A DNA stretch of 64,000 nt from Sphingobium arseniciresistens. Lineage in GTDB: Bacteria; Pseudomonadota; Alphaproteobacteria; Sphingomonadales; Sphingomonadaceae. The translations under genes and the position numbers were made by a program. The notes beneath the pieces are model-generated. The model saw only the letters and a program-made list of their open reading frames with translations. It made no database searches and had not been told where the DNA came from. This document shows positions 19,001 to 27,694 of this stretch, in pieces; the first letter of the stretch is position 1; every line of letters starts with the position of its first letter. The stretch covers positions 124,001 through 188,000 of the forward strand of contig JARFNK010000007.1 of NCBI GenBank assembly GCA_029167225.1, in the 5' to 3' direction.

Positions 19001-22000
19001 GGCTTCGGCGGCACGGCGAGCTTCACCGCATCCGGGGGATCGCTGACCGCAAACAGCGTGCAGATCGTGGCCGACGGCACCGGCGGGCTGGCCGAGGACG
19101 CCTTTGATGCCGATGCGGGCAGCGGCGGCAACGGCATGGGCGGCATTGCGCGCTTCACCATGGCCGCAGGCGGCACGGCCATCATCAACGCCACGGATCT
19201 TATGGTTTCAGCCGCCGGTCTTGGTGGCAATGGCGGCGAGGTCATCGTGGCATCGCCGAGCGCGGCCAGCTTCGTCGCGGGCAATGGCGGCAATGGCACC
19301 GGCGGTCAGGCCACGATCAGTCTGGGCGGGGGCAGCCTGGGTGGCGGCAGCCTGACCGCAGGCGTCATAACCCTCGATGCTGGCGGTGGCGGCGGCAGCG
19401 GCGGCGTCAATGGCAGTGCGGGCAATGGCGGCAACGCCGGTTCCGGCACCGGGGGCGCGGCGCGCCTCGACTATCTGAGCGAAGGTCACAGCATCGGTAC
19501 GGTGGTGGTGACGGCATCGGGCAATGGCGGCGTGGCGGGGCTTGCGGGCACGGGCAATGGCGGTGCGGGTGGCAATGGCACCGGCGGTTCGGCGATCATG
19601 GCCATCGACGTCGATCCCAGCTTCGTCACCCTGACCGTATCGGCCAGCGGCACCGGATCGGCCGGCGCGAGCGGCGCCGTGGGCGGCGCCGGCGGCAATG
19701 GCTTCGGCGGAACGGGCGGCGGTGGCGCCAGCCTGATCCACAGCTTCGGTCCGCTCGACGTATCGGGGGTGCTCAGCGTTCTCTCCACCGGCACTGGCGG
19801 CGATGGCGGCAATGGCAATGCGGGCAATGGCGGTGCCGGCGGCAATGGCATTGGCGGCAATGCGACCTTGTCCCTCGACGGCGCCAGCACGACGCTGAAC
19901 TCCGCCGTGCTGGCGGTCTCGTCCAATGGTTCGGGCGGGCTGGGCGGTTTCAGCGCGGGATCGCTGCTGCCGGGCACGCGGGGCGGTGATGGCCTTGGCG
20001 GCGCGGCGCTCTTCTCCGCGAGCAACGGCGCGACCGCGTTGTTCCAGGATGTGACCAGCATTACGGCGCAGGGCTTTGCGGCGCCAGGCACCTATGGCAC
20101 CGGCGGCGCGGCGGGGCAGGGCGGCAGTGCGACGGGTGGCAGCGCAACGTTGCTGCTGACCGATGCATCGCTCTCCATGGCCACGACCAATCCCCAGGCA
20201 CTGCTGCTCATCAGCGCCGGCGCGCGCGGTGGCGACAGCATCGGCAGTGCGCCTTCCGGCAGCCCCGGCGCCACGGCGACGAATGGCGGCGACGCGCTGG
20301 GCGGCACCGCCCGGTTTAGCGCGACCGGATCACAGGCGCAGCTGCTCTCCGTCCGTATCGATGCGCAGGCCAATGGCGGCCAGGGCGCAAGCGCGACGGC
20401 CGATGGCGGCGCGGGCGGCAATGCCGTTGGCGGCACATCCTCCTTCCTCGGTACGGGCAGCGCATTGACGCTGGCGGGCGCGCTCGACCTTGACGGCAGC
20501 GGCATTGGCGGCAATGGCGGCTTCAGCCCGGCGGCCAATGGCGGCCTAGGCGGTGCGGGCACGGGCGGCGGCGCGACGCTGTCGCTGGCCGGGGGCACGC
20601 TGACGGCGGCGGGCATCACGGCATGCGCCTGTGGCAGCGGCGGGACGGGCGGCCTGTCTTCCGCCGGGCCAGGCTTTGCGTCCGGCGCCGGGGGAGACGG
20701 TATCGGCGGCGGCGCGGCCTTCTCGATCATCGACAATGCGTTCCTGTCCTTCACCAGCGGCGGCATCGCGGCCAATGGATCGGGCGGCGCTGGCGGGGAC
20801 GGCAGCACGGGCGGCAATGGTGGCGCAGGCACAGGCGGCGACATCATCTACCGCATCGCCAATGCGCGCGCGACGATCGGCAATGCGAGCGGCAGCTATC
20901 TCATCAGTGCGCAGGGCAGTGGTGGCGCGGGGGGCATCGGCGGCGCGGCTTCGGCCACTGGTGGCGATGGCGGTGCCGGCGGGTCGGCGCAGGGAGGGTC
21001 GGTCGACTTTTCCGCTGATACCGCCGATTTCGCTTTCCCGCTCACCAGCATCAGCACCATCGGTACGGGTGGCGCAGGCGGCGTGGGCGGCAGCGGTGCG
21101 GCCAATGGCGCAAGCGGCGTCGCGGGGGCTGGGCTTGGCGGCGATCTCGCTCTCGCCAATAGCGACAATGGCACGATGGCCGCAGGAGCCGTCCGCCAAT
21201 TCCAGTCATTGACGCTCACCGCCGCCAATCTGAGCGGCAATGGCAGCCTGCAACTGACCGACAGCAGCAGCGCGCCGGGCGGTGGGCTGAGCGTTGCGAC
21301 GCAACTGACGCTGACCAATGTCGGCGGCGTCGCGGGCGGCGCCACGCCCGCCATCACGATTTCGAGCACCGCAAACCTGATCCGCGTCGGCAGCCTGTCG
21401 AGCAGCAGCAGTCGCGCCCAGCAGCTGGCCTTTGCGGGCGGTGGCGGGATTGTTGCGACCGGCCTTGTCGGCCTGTTCTCCGGTGATCGCATCACGATCA
21501 ACCATGCCAGCCCCACTTCACCGGCGGCGGACAGCTTATCGGCGGCGGACCTGATCCTATCGGCCCTTGGTGGCATCACCCTGGGCGACGGCGCCCGGTT
21601 GGCTAGCAGTGGCGGATTGACGCTGTTTTCAGGGGCGAGCCTGATCGGCAACGGCACTCTGGCCGGATCGGGATCGGTAGGGCTGTCGGTGGCGGGCGAC
21701 CTGTCGCTCGGCGGCCTGATCGCGGGGACCACGGTGGACAGTGTCGATTCCGGCGGAGGGGTAATACAGGCCGGGCTGCTCGATGTCACCGGCGCCGTCT
21801 CCATCGGTCGGCTTGCCGTGGGGCAGGGCCAGACGGTGCGGGCGGCGAGCATCGCCATCGGGCAGGCCGCCACCGCTGCGGACCTCACTGTGCTGTCCAC
21901 GACCACGGCGGCACTCGGCGGAACGGTCGGTGGAAATCTGACGGTAACGGCATCGGGCGCATCCTTCGGCACGCTGGCCGTTGGCGGGAACATCGCCGTC

Positions 22001-24388
22001 GACGTGGCCAATGGCGGCGTGACGTCCGGGGCGATCACTGCCGGCGGATCGGTGCAGATATCCTCGTTCAACGCGACCAGCGGCGGCGCCATCACGCTCA
22101 CTTCGCTGGCGGCGGGCGATTTCGCGCAGATCCTGGCGGGCGGCGCGCTCACCGTCGGCACGGCGAGCGCCGCCAACGACCTGATCCTGACCAGCAATGG
22201 CAGCGCGCTGACGGCGGGCAGCGTCACCGGCGGCGACGATATCTGGATCAGCGCCTATGGCACTGCGCCTGCGGCGACCCTGAGCGTCGGCACCGTCACC
22301 AGCACAGGGCTGGGCAATGATAATGGGCTGAGCGGCGGAGCGACCTTCGGCGGCAACAATAATGGCTATGGCCCGGCGGGCAATGTCATCCGAATCCGGA
22401 GCAGCGGCACGATCGCCACCGGCAATGTCTCGGGCGGCGGGCGCACCATATTGGTGGCGGACAGCGGCACGATCAGCGCCGGCACGCTGACGGGCACGCA
22501 GGCTGTTCTGTTGTTTTCGGCCGGAGACGTTTCGACGGGTGGGATCAGCAGCGGCGGGCCGCTCTATGTCGCAAGCCAGTCGATGTTCCTGCCCAATCTG
22601 CCCGATGCCTATCTGGCAAGCAGCCTCGACGGCCTGACCCCGGTCAGCACGACAGGCAATGTCACCTTTGGCGGGCCGGTATCGGTCGGCGACGCGGTGA
22701 TCGCGACGACGGGCAATGTCTCCTTCACGGGACCATTTGCCGGTGGTGCGGTTCGCATCCTCGCCGATGGAACAGTAGGCGGGACGACCCTGTCCGGCCT
22801 TGGCGCGGTCTCCGTCACCGGCAATGGCGGTATCGCGCTTGGCGGCCTTTCCGCCGGCGGGGCGACGACGCTGGCGGCGGTCAATGGCGATGTGGCGGTG
22901 ACGGGCAATCTCGCCTCGACCGGCGCGGTGATCGCCAGCGGCCGATCGGTGACGCTGAATGCGACGGGCGCGCTGACCCTGGCACAGGCGAGCGCGACGG
23001 GCGGCAATGTGACGGTCGCCTCCACCGGTGCGCTGACCGTCAATGGCGCGACCGCCACCGGCAATATCGCGCTGAGCGGTGGTACTGGCGTGCAGGCCGC
23101 CAATCTTTCTGCGACCAACATCGACGTGATCTCCAGTGCGGGCGGTACGGCGCTGGCTGGACGGGTCGCCGCCACCAACGCCCTGCGCGTGACGGCGCTG
23201 GGCCTTGCGGGCTTTGCCGGGCAGGCATCGGGACAGACCGTGACGGTGGGATCGGGCGACATCGCCATTGCCGGTGGCGCGACCCTTTCCGCGGCGGGCG
23301 TGCTGACGCTCAACGCCAGCGATGCGCAGCGCGCCACCTTTATCGGCGGCGGCGACGTGACGAGCGGCTACAGCCTGTCGGGCGCCGAGATCGCAAGGCT
23401 GTTCGCCGGCTCGATCGCGGTGAGCGCGCCGCGCGTCGCGGCCCTTGCCAGTGCGTCCATCGGCTCCACCCGCGCGCCCGACGTCGTGCTGGGCAGCTTC
23501 ACGCTGAACGCGGGGACGGGCGGCAATATCGGCCAGAACGGCACGCTGACGATCACGACGCCCGGCAAGCTGCGCGTGACCGGCGATGTGCGGATGACGG
23601 GCCTTGGCGCGACCGGCGGGCTCAGCCTTGCCGCCGATGATGCGCTGGAAGTGATCGCGGGCAGCGGCAGTATCGACCTGCGCGACGGCAATGGCGCCCT
23701 GGCGGGCCTGCTCTCGCTCCGCAGCGCGGATATCATCGCCGCGACAGCCGCCGCGATCACGGATGTCGCGGCGACACCGCTGCTGACGGCGCGCACCGAC
23801 CGGCTGGGCATCAATGACGGCGTCGTTATCGACGAGGGGATGCTGCGCGCGGGCACGATCGCGCTTGCCGGCACGGGCAGCATCTTCATTCAGAATGTCG
23901 GTGCGACCAATGCCTTTGCTGGCCGGCGCGGCTTTACCGCCAACAGCATCACGCTGTCCACGCAGGGCGCGAACGCGGCCGTCCCGACGCAGATCGCGAT
24001 CAACGGGCGTCTCGTGACGAGCACGGGCTTCGCGACGGGTCTCGAAACGATCCCGCTGGTGCCGGTGAACGGTGCTGTCGGCGTGGCGGCGCGGGGGCTC
24101 GATCGCAATTCCACGATCAACGGCTGCCTGATCTCCGGTGGCGGCACCAGCTGCACGCTGCAGGTGACAACCGTGGACAACAAGGACATGCTGACGGCGG
24201 AGCTGGATACCGATCCGCGCCAGCTGTTCGAGCCCGTGTTCCCAACGACCTTCGTCGAGCTGCGGACCCTGCCGCAATATGGCTATCCGCCGCTGATCGA
24301 CGAACCGGTGACGGGCGCTGGCAACGACGACCTGTGGGGCGTCCCATGCGAGAGTGGAGAGAATTGCGGCACCGGCGCCGCGCAATAA
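16049..24388 (+). CDS. Giant secreted beta-helix protein (TpsA, filamentous haemagglutinin-like)
   Basis: 2779 residues. ATG 16049 overlaps the TpsB stop; ATGs at 16052 and 16058-16064 are alternatives. A long basic signal region (RSARRSGSAQKPLRRLAG) with a hydrophobic stretch ends at GGTSAQTYDG. The TPS secretion domain covers roughly residues 50-330; its canonical NPNG-type motif is replaced by TPGGFLLGPTGAINAG. The middle (about 845-1700) is a glycine/asparagine-rich repeat with units such as GGAGGNGTGGSA; the rest is regular beta-helix repeats (GNVTVASTGALTVNGAT). Near the end are two cysteine pairs, CLISGGGTSC and CESGENC, reminiscent of the C-terminal anchoring cysteines of HMW1-type adhesins. 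Adhesion or surface-layer function is likely but not shown. Confidence 0.9.
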   Translation: MMAMMMKSGCSDRSARRSGSAQKPLRRLAGQSACVSLFALVGGLAAGGTSAQTYDGIGFAGQATVQSGNVTFSNDGNATDFIQIDSGSAIINWRPTDTAASGNINFLPSASAAQFTNNPSAQQDFTVLNRILPVDTLGAPVLDRTVELNGGITGLQYGGAGTTTGGNIYFYTPGGFLLGPTGAINAGSVILTTNDIVSGLTGGTMSFSGIANSTSAITISGQAQINAAAQGGYVALVAPRIVQAGTITSNGSIAYVAAEQADITINGGLFDIAISTGTTDANGIVHSGSSGGPASTPTPSVPDPQRVYMVAVPKNDALTMLLSGSMDYAAAASVAEEQSAVVLSAGYNVTAGNADILGAPLPSTSDIEIGAATFRSDMTALASGTISADPGVGTLAFQGAASLTAALGIAMRADDFGTISAAQSLNLATGTAIDGGFITLIATGSDAVGATPGQITVGGTLALSASVSAEAGLAPADGRDAAGGTIIVTADLGQINATGFSASATAFSEIGANSSGDARGGSVALSATRGGTLALGDVSIDTSSSVQFVAAGSPVNGGNASGGSVDISASGGGVLAFGDVVASAQATAGTATTGQAGSATAGNVRVTISDGAQAWTTFRGDVSAVAGFASAGGTFGGVTPGADGIAIDVAGPGSLSLDQSMSLYADALGYGGGAGGTAMIRASNISVRARDGGSIQIANDLFASATGQGDGALDPTIFDRTPSVAGGNIGLIASGGSFVAQGLTLDTSTYVKDSSLTAGDATAGNITIAASTPGATRGVIDLGTCDFGCLFIAEAHGGSGLAGSNAVGGAMQFSASDADLTMNGQVQVYAAGHAGVSTDASAGLGGNGTGGSISIASLAGSQGTALITLGTVEAFASGIADPGGEGMVFNSGDGGAGQGGTISVTMAGGALNATSLALSAQGVGGSSDLSAGVPYVAGNGTGGTVNVNLLGGALTLDALTIDASGTGGGVASSSLGGTLGIAGAGFGGTASFTASGGSLTANSVQIVADGTGGLAEDAFDADAGSGGNGMGGIARFTMAAGGTAIINATDLMVSAAGLGGNGGEVIVASPSAASFVAGNGGNGTGGQATISLGGGSLGGGSLTAGVITLDAGGGGGSGGVNGSAGNGGNAGSGTGGAARLDYLSEGHSIGTVVVTASGNGGVAGLAGTGNGGAGGNGTGGSAIMAIDVDPSFVTLTVSASGTGSAGASGAVGGAGGNGFGGTGGGGASLIHSFGPLDVSGVLSVLSTGTGGDGGNGNAGNGGAGGNGIGGNATLSLDGASTTLNSAVLAVSSNGSGGLGGFSAGSLLPGTRGGDGLGGAALFSASNGATALFQDVTSITAQGFAAPGTYGTGGAAGQGGSATGGSATLLLTDASLSMATTNPQALLLISAGARGGDSIGSAPSGSPGATATNGGDALGGTARFSATGSQAQLLSVRIDAQANGGQGASATADGGAGGNAVGGTSSFLGTGSALTLAGALDLDGSGIGGNGGFSPAANGGLGGAGTGGGATLSLAGGTLTAAGITACACGSGGTGGLSSAGPGFASGAGGDGIGGGAAFSIIDNAFLSFTSGGIAANGSGGAGGDGSTGGNGGAGTGGDIIYRIANARATIGNASGSYLISAQGSGGAGGIGGAASATGGDGGAGGSAQGGSVDFSADTADFAFPLTSISTIGTGGAGGVGGSGAANGASGVAGAGLGGDLALANSDNGTMAAGAVRQFQSLTLTAANLSGNGSLQLTDSSSAPGGGLSVATQLTLTNVGGVAGGATPAITISSTANLIRVGSLSSSSSRAQQLAFAGGGGIVATGLVGLFSGDRITINHASPTSPAADSLSAADLILSALGGITLGDGARLASSGGLTLFSGASLIGNGTLAGSGSVGLSVAGDLSLGGLIAGTTVDSVDSGGGVIQAGLLDVTGAVSIGRLAVGQGQTVRAASIAIGQAATAADLTVLSTTTAALGGTVGGNLTVTASGASFGTLAVGGNIAVDVANGGVTSGAITAGGSVQISSFNATSGGAITLTSLAAGDFAQILAGGALTVGTASAANDLILTSNGSALTAGSVTGGDDIWISAYGTAPAATLSVGTVTSTGLGNDNGLSGGATFGGNNNGYGPAGNVIRIRSSGTIATGNVSGGGRTILVADSGTISAGTLTGTQAVLLFSAGDVSTGGISSGGPLYVASQSMFLPNLPDAYLASSLDGLTPVSTTGNVTFGGPVSVGDAVIATTGNVSFTGPFAGGAVRILADGTVGGTTLSGLGAVSVTGNGGIALGGLSAGGATTLAAVNGDVAVTGNLASTGAVIASGRSVTLNATGALTLAQASATGGNVTVASTGALTVNGATATGNIALSGGTGVQAANLSATNIDVISSAGGTALAGRVAATNALRVTALGLAGFAGQASGQTVTVGSGDIAIAGGATLSAAGVLTLNASDAQRATFIGGGDVTSGYSLSGAEIARLFAGSIAVSAPRVAALASASIGSTRAPDVVLGSFTLNAGTGGNIGQNGTLTITTPGKLRVTGDVRMTGLGATGGLSLAADDALEVIAGSGSIDLRDGNGALAGLLSLRSADIIAATAAAITDVAATPLLTARTDRLGINDGVVIDEGMLRAGTIALAGTGSIFIQNVGATNAFAGRRGFTANSITLSTQGANAAVPTQIAINGRLVTSTGFATGLETIPLVPVNGAVGVAARGLDRNSTINGCLISGGGTSCTLQVTTVDNKDMLTAELDTDPRQLFEPVFPTTFVELRTLPQYGYPPLIDEPVTGAGNDDLWGVPCESGENCGTGAAQ
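18580..21150 (+). repeat. PGRS-like coding repeat inside tpsA
   Basis: About 850 codons rich in GGCAATGGCGGC-type units, encoding GGNGTGG/GGAGGNG modules at intervals of roughly 25-70 residues, separated by alternating-hydrophobic strands. The composition resembles mycobacterial PE_PGRS domains and calcium-binding glycine-rich rolls. The reading frame stays open throughout, so this is protein architecture rather than a DNA repeat array. Confidence 0.75.
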
Positions 24389-24405
24389 ATGAGGGGGAAT
24401 GTGCG

Positions 24406-26046
24406 ATGAAGGCTTCCGACCTGTTTGTCCGCTGTCTTGAGGAAGAAGGCGTCGAATATATCTTCGGGGTGCCCGGCGAGGAAAATCTCGACATGCTGGA
24501 CAGCCTCAGCCGTTCCACCGTCAAGTTGATCCTGACCCGGCACGAGCAGGGCGCGGGCTTCATGGCCGCGACCTATGGCCGGCATACCGGCAAGACCGGC
24601 GTGTGCATGGCGACCCTGGGGCCGGGCGCGACCAACCTCGTCACGGCCGCGGCCTATGCGCAGCTGGGCGGCATGCCGATCCTGATGGTGACGGGCCAGA
24701 AGCCGATCAAGAAATCCAAGCAGGGCCGCTTCCAGATCCTCGATGTCGTCTCCATGATGGGGCCGATCACCAAATATACCCATCAGCTTGCCAGCGCCGA
24801 CAATATCCCCAGCCGCGTGCGCGAGGCCTTTCGCCTGGCCGAGGAGGAAAAGCCCGGCGCCACCCATCTGGAATTTCCCGAGGATGTGGCCGACGAGCAG
24901 ACCGACAGCCTGCCGATCAAGCCCAGCCTCGCCCGGCGCCCCTCGGCCGATCCCAAGGCGGTGCGCGCCGCCGTGCAGATGCTGGAAAAGGCGAAGGCGC
25001 CGATCCTGGTGATCGGGGCCGGCGCCAACCGGAAGATGACCGGGCGGATGCTGCTGCAATTCGTCGAGAAGACCGGCATCCCTTTCCTCACCACCCAGCT
25101 CGGCAAGGGCGTGATCGACGAGCTGCATCCCAAATTCCTGGGCTGCGCGGCGCTTTCCGCCGGGGATTTCGTCCACCGCGCGATCGAGAGCGCGGACCTT
25201 ATCGTCAACATCGGCCATGACGTGATCGAGAAGCCGCCCTTCTTCATGAAGAATGGTGGCTGCCCGGTGATCCATGTCTCCACCCGATCGGCGGAGGTGG
25301 ACCCGGTCTATTTCCCCAATGTCGAGGTGATCGGCGATATCGCCAACGCCATCTGGCAGATGAAGGAGGACATCATGCCTTCGGCCGGCTGGCATTTCGA
25401 CAAGATGCTGGATTATCGCAAGGCCGAAGTCGCGCATAGCGAGACGCTGGAGGAGGATGCCCGCTTCCCGATCTTCCCGCCCTATCTGGTGCGCAAGATC
25501 CGCGAGGCGATGCCCAGCGACGGCATCATCTGCCTCGACAATGGCGTCTACAAGATCTGGTTCGCCCGCAACTATCCCGCGCGGCAGCAGAACACCGTGC
25601 TGCTGGACAATGCGCTGGCGACCATGGGCGCGGGGCTGCCTTCCGCCATGGCGAGCGCGATGGTCTATCCCCATCGCAAGGTGATGGCGATCTGCGGCGA
25701 TGGCGGCTTCATGATGAACAGCCAGGAGATGGAGACGGCCGTGCGCCTTGGCCTCAACATCACCGTGCTGATCCTGAACGATGGCAGCTATGGCATGATC
25801 CGCTGGAAACAGGCGAATATGGGGTTCGAGGATTTCGGCCTGACCTATGGCAATCCCGATTTCGTGAAATATGCCGAGGCCTATGGCGCGCATGGTCACA
25901 GGGTGGAGAGTGCGGAGCATTTGGCTGTGCTGCTCAGGCACACCTGCGATACGCCCGGCGTTCACCTGATCGACTGCCCGGTGGATTATTCGGAGAACGA
26001 CCAGATATTGAACAAGGATATCAAGGAACTGAGCGCCAAGCTCTGA
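24406..26046 (+). CDS. Thiamine-diphosphate enzyme, acetolactate synthase large-subunit-like
   Basis: 546 residues from ATG 24406 (GAGGGGGA at 24391-24398). All three ThDP-enzyme domains are present: the Pyr domain with catalytic Glu47 (TRHEQGAGFMA), the central domain (VIGAGANRKMTG), and the PP domain with GDGGFMMN...NDGSYG for Mg-ThDP binding. Closest in style to catabolic, FAD-independent-looking acetolactate synthases; no regulatory small subunit is adjacent. An aldehyde dehydrogenase gene follows after 102 bases, so it may decarboxylate a 2-oxo acid to an aldehyde that the neighbour oxidises; the substrate is not evident. It begins 18 bases after tpsA but looks functionally unrelated to it. 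Confidence 0.82.
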   Translation: MKASDLFVRCLEEEGVEYIFGVPGEENLDMLDSLSRSTVKLILTRHEQGAGFMAATYGRHTGKTGVCMATLGPGATNLVTAAAYAQLGGMPILMVTGQKPIKKSKQGRFQILDVVSMMGPITKYTHQLASADNIPSRVREAFRLAEEEKPGATHLEFPEDVADEQTDSLPIKPSLARRPSADPKAVRAAVQMLEKAKAPILVIGAGANRKMTGRMLLQFVEKTGIPFLTTQLGKGVIDELHPKFLGCAALSAGDFVHRAIESADLIVNIGHDVIEKPPFFMKNGGCPVIHVSTRSAEVDPVYFPNVEVIGDIANAIWQMKEDIMPSAGWHFDKMLDYRKAEVAHSETLEEDARFPIFPPYLVRKIREAMPSDGIICLDNGVYKIWFARNYPARQQNTVLLDNALATMGAGLPSAMASAMVYPHRKVMAICGDGGFMMNSQEMETAVRLGLNITVLILNDGSYGMIRWKQANMGFEDFGLTYGNPDFVKYAEAYGAHGHRVESAEHLAVLLRHTCDTPGVHLIDCPVDYSENDQILNKDIKELSAKL

Positions 26047-26148
26047 TTTTGATCAAGATCGCCGCCGGTTCGCCATCAGCCTTTCGGTGGGTGAGTCATA
26101 CTGATAGTAAGGCGGGCATCGACATGCTGCGCTGGAACGGAATTTCTG

Positions 26149-27582
26149 ATGACAAAGCTCAAGGACGTCTACCCACTCTACCTCAACAACAAGGCGCAGC
26201 AGCCCAATGCCGACCTGGAGGTGACGGACAAGTTCACCGGCAAGGTCGCCTTCCGCGTGGCGCAGGCGGACGCCGCGACGATCAACGAGGGGATTGCCGG
26301 CGCCGTGCGCGCGGCCGAGCCGATGGCGCGGATGGCGAGCTATGAGCGGCAGGCGGTGCTCGATCATTGCGTCGCCCGTTTCCGGGAACGCAAGGATGAA
26401 CTGGCCTATGCGCTGTGCGTGGAGGCGGGCAAGCCGATCAAGGACAGCGAGGGCGAGGTCGGCCGGCTGATCGATACCTTCCGCATCGCCGCCGAGGAAG
26501 CGACGCGGATGACCGGCGAGGTGCAGCCGCTGGATATCTCGCCGCGCGCCAAGGGCTATCAGGGCATCTGGAAGCGGGTGCCGATCGGCCCGTGCAGCTT
26601 CATCTCGCCCTTCAACTTCCCGCTGAACCTTGCCGCGCACAAGATCGCACCGGCCATCGCCGTGGGCTGCCCGTTCGTCATGAAGCCGGCCAGCCGCACG
26701 CCGCTGGGCGCGATCATCATGGGCGAGGTGCTGGCCGAGACCGACCTGCCGGAGGGGGCCTTCTCCATCCTGCCCGCGCATCGCGAGGGCGCGGACCTGT
26801 TTACCGAGGACGACCGGCTGAAGCTGCTCTCCTTCACCGGATCGCCCGGCGTCGGCTGGGATCTGAAGGCGCGGGCGGGCAAGAAGAAGGTAGTGCTGGA
26901 ACTGGGCGGCAACGCGGCCGTCATCATCGATCATGACGCGGATCTGGACGATGCGCTGGAGCGGGTGATCTTCGGCGCATTCTATCAGTCCGGCCAGAGC
27001 TGCATCGGGGTGCAGCGCATCCTGATCCACGAGAAGGTCTATGATCGTTTCCGCGACATGCTGGTGGCGAAGACGAAGACGCTGGTCGCGGGTGATCCGC
27101 ATGACCGCAATACCTTCATCGGCCCGATGATTTCCGAAGGCGAGGCAAGGCGGCTCGACGGCTGGATCGAGGAGGCGGTCGCCAGCGGCGCGACGCTGCT
27201 GTGCGGCGGCAAGCGCGAAGGCGCGATGCTGGAGGCGACGCTGTTGGAGAATGTGAAGCGCGAGACGAACCTCAACATCGAGGAAGCCTTCGGCCCGGTC
27301 GCGTTCCTCATCCCCTTCAGTGATTTCAACGAGGCGCTGGAGATCGTCAACGACAGCAAGTTCGGGCTGCAGGCGGGCATCTTCACCCGCGACCTGTTCC
27401 AGATGTTCGATGCGTGGGACAGGCTGGACGTGGGCGGCGTCGTCATCAACGACGTGCCCAGCTACCGGGTCGACAACATGCCCTATGGCGGCGTCAAGGA
27501 CAGTGGCCTTGGCCGCGAGGGCATCCGCTTTGCGATGGAAGACATGACCGAAATCCGCAATCTCGTCATCCGTCGCCGATAA
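26149..27582 (+). CDS. NAD(P)-dependent aldehyde dehydrogenase
   Basis: Oxidises an aldehyde to the acid (or, with phosphate/CoA, an acyl derivative). 477 residues of the ALDH superfamily: cofactor region SPFNFPLNL, general base Glu251 in VLELGGN, catalytic Cys285 in GQSCIGVQR, and C-terminal YGGVKDSGLGREG. The sequence resembles the lactaldehyde/glyceraldehyde/phosphonoacetaldehyde dehydrogenase branch more than betaine-aldehyde types; this is by recall and the substrate is uncertain. It lies 102 bases after the thiamine-diphosphate enzyme on the same strand. No clear promoter was identified in the gap. Confidence 0.88.
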   Translation: MTKLKDVYPLYLNNKAQQPNADLEVTDKFTGKVAFRVAQADAATINEGIAGAVRAAEPMARMASYERQAVLDHCVARFRERKDELAYALCVEAGKPIKDSEGEVGRLIDTFRIAAEEATRMTGEVQPLDISPRAKGYQGIWKRVPIGPCSFISPFNFPLNLAAHKIAPAIAVGCPFVMKPASRTPLGAIIMGEVLAETDLPEGAFSILPAHREGADLFTEDDRLKLLSFTGSPGVGWDLKARAGKKKVVLELGGNAAVIIDHDADLDDALERVIFGAFYQSGQSCIGVQRILIHEKVYDRFRDMLVAKTKTLVAGDPHDRNTFIGPMISEGEARRLDGWIEEAVASGATLLCGGKREGAMLEATLLENVKRETNLNIEEAFGPVAFLIPFSDFNEALEIVNDSKFGLQAGIFTRDLFQMFDAWDRLDVGGVVINDVPSYRVDNMPYGGVKDSGLGREGIRFAMEDMTEIRNLVIRRR

Positions 27583-27585
27583 GGA

Positions 27586-27613
27586 TTGAAAGGCGCGCCG
27601 CCACGCGCATAAG
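27586..27613 (+). promoter_or_regulatory. Possible promoter of the cytochrome operon
   Basis: TTGAAA (27586-27591) and CATAAG (27608-27613) with a 16-base spacer, just after the aldehyde dehydrogenase stop and upstream of the first multihaem cytochrome. The match at -10 is poor; the gap otherwise shows no clear element. Confidence 0.25.
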
Positions 27614-27694
27614 GTAGAGAAATAAGTCAGAAAAAGATGGTCGCTCGACAATAGCCATCCGGGGTGCCAACGCGCCCTGAACGGGGGCGTGAGC

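Noticed and set aside
18580-21150. CRISPR or minisatellite array
   Set aside because: The repeats are codons of one uninterrupted frame with variable spacing and no fixed direct repeat.
21629-24385. 918-residue antisense frame in tpsA
   Set aside because: A mirror of the GC-rich repeat codons; no domain, no ribosome binding site.
16049-24388. Recent transfer of a PE_PGRS gene from mycobacteria
   Set aside because: The signal region, TPS domain and coupled TpsB show a native two-partner system; likeness is of composition only.
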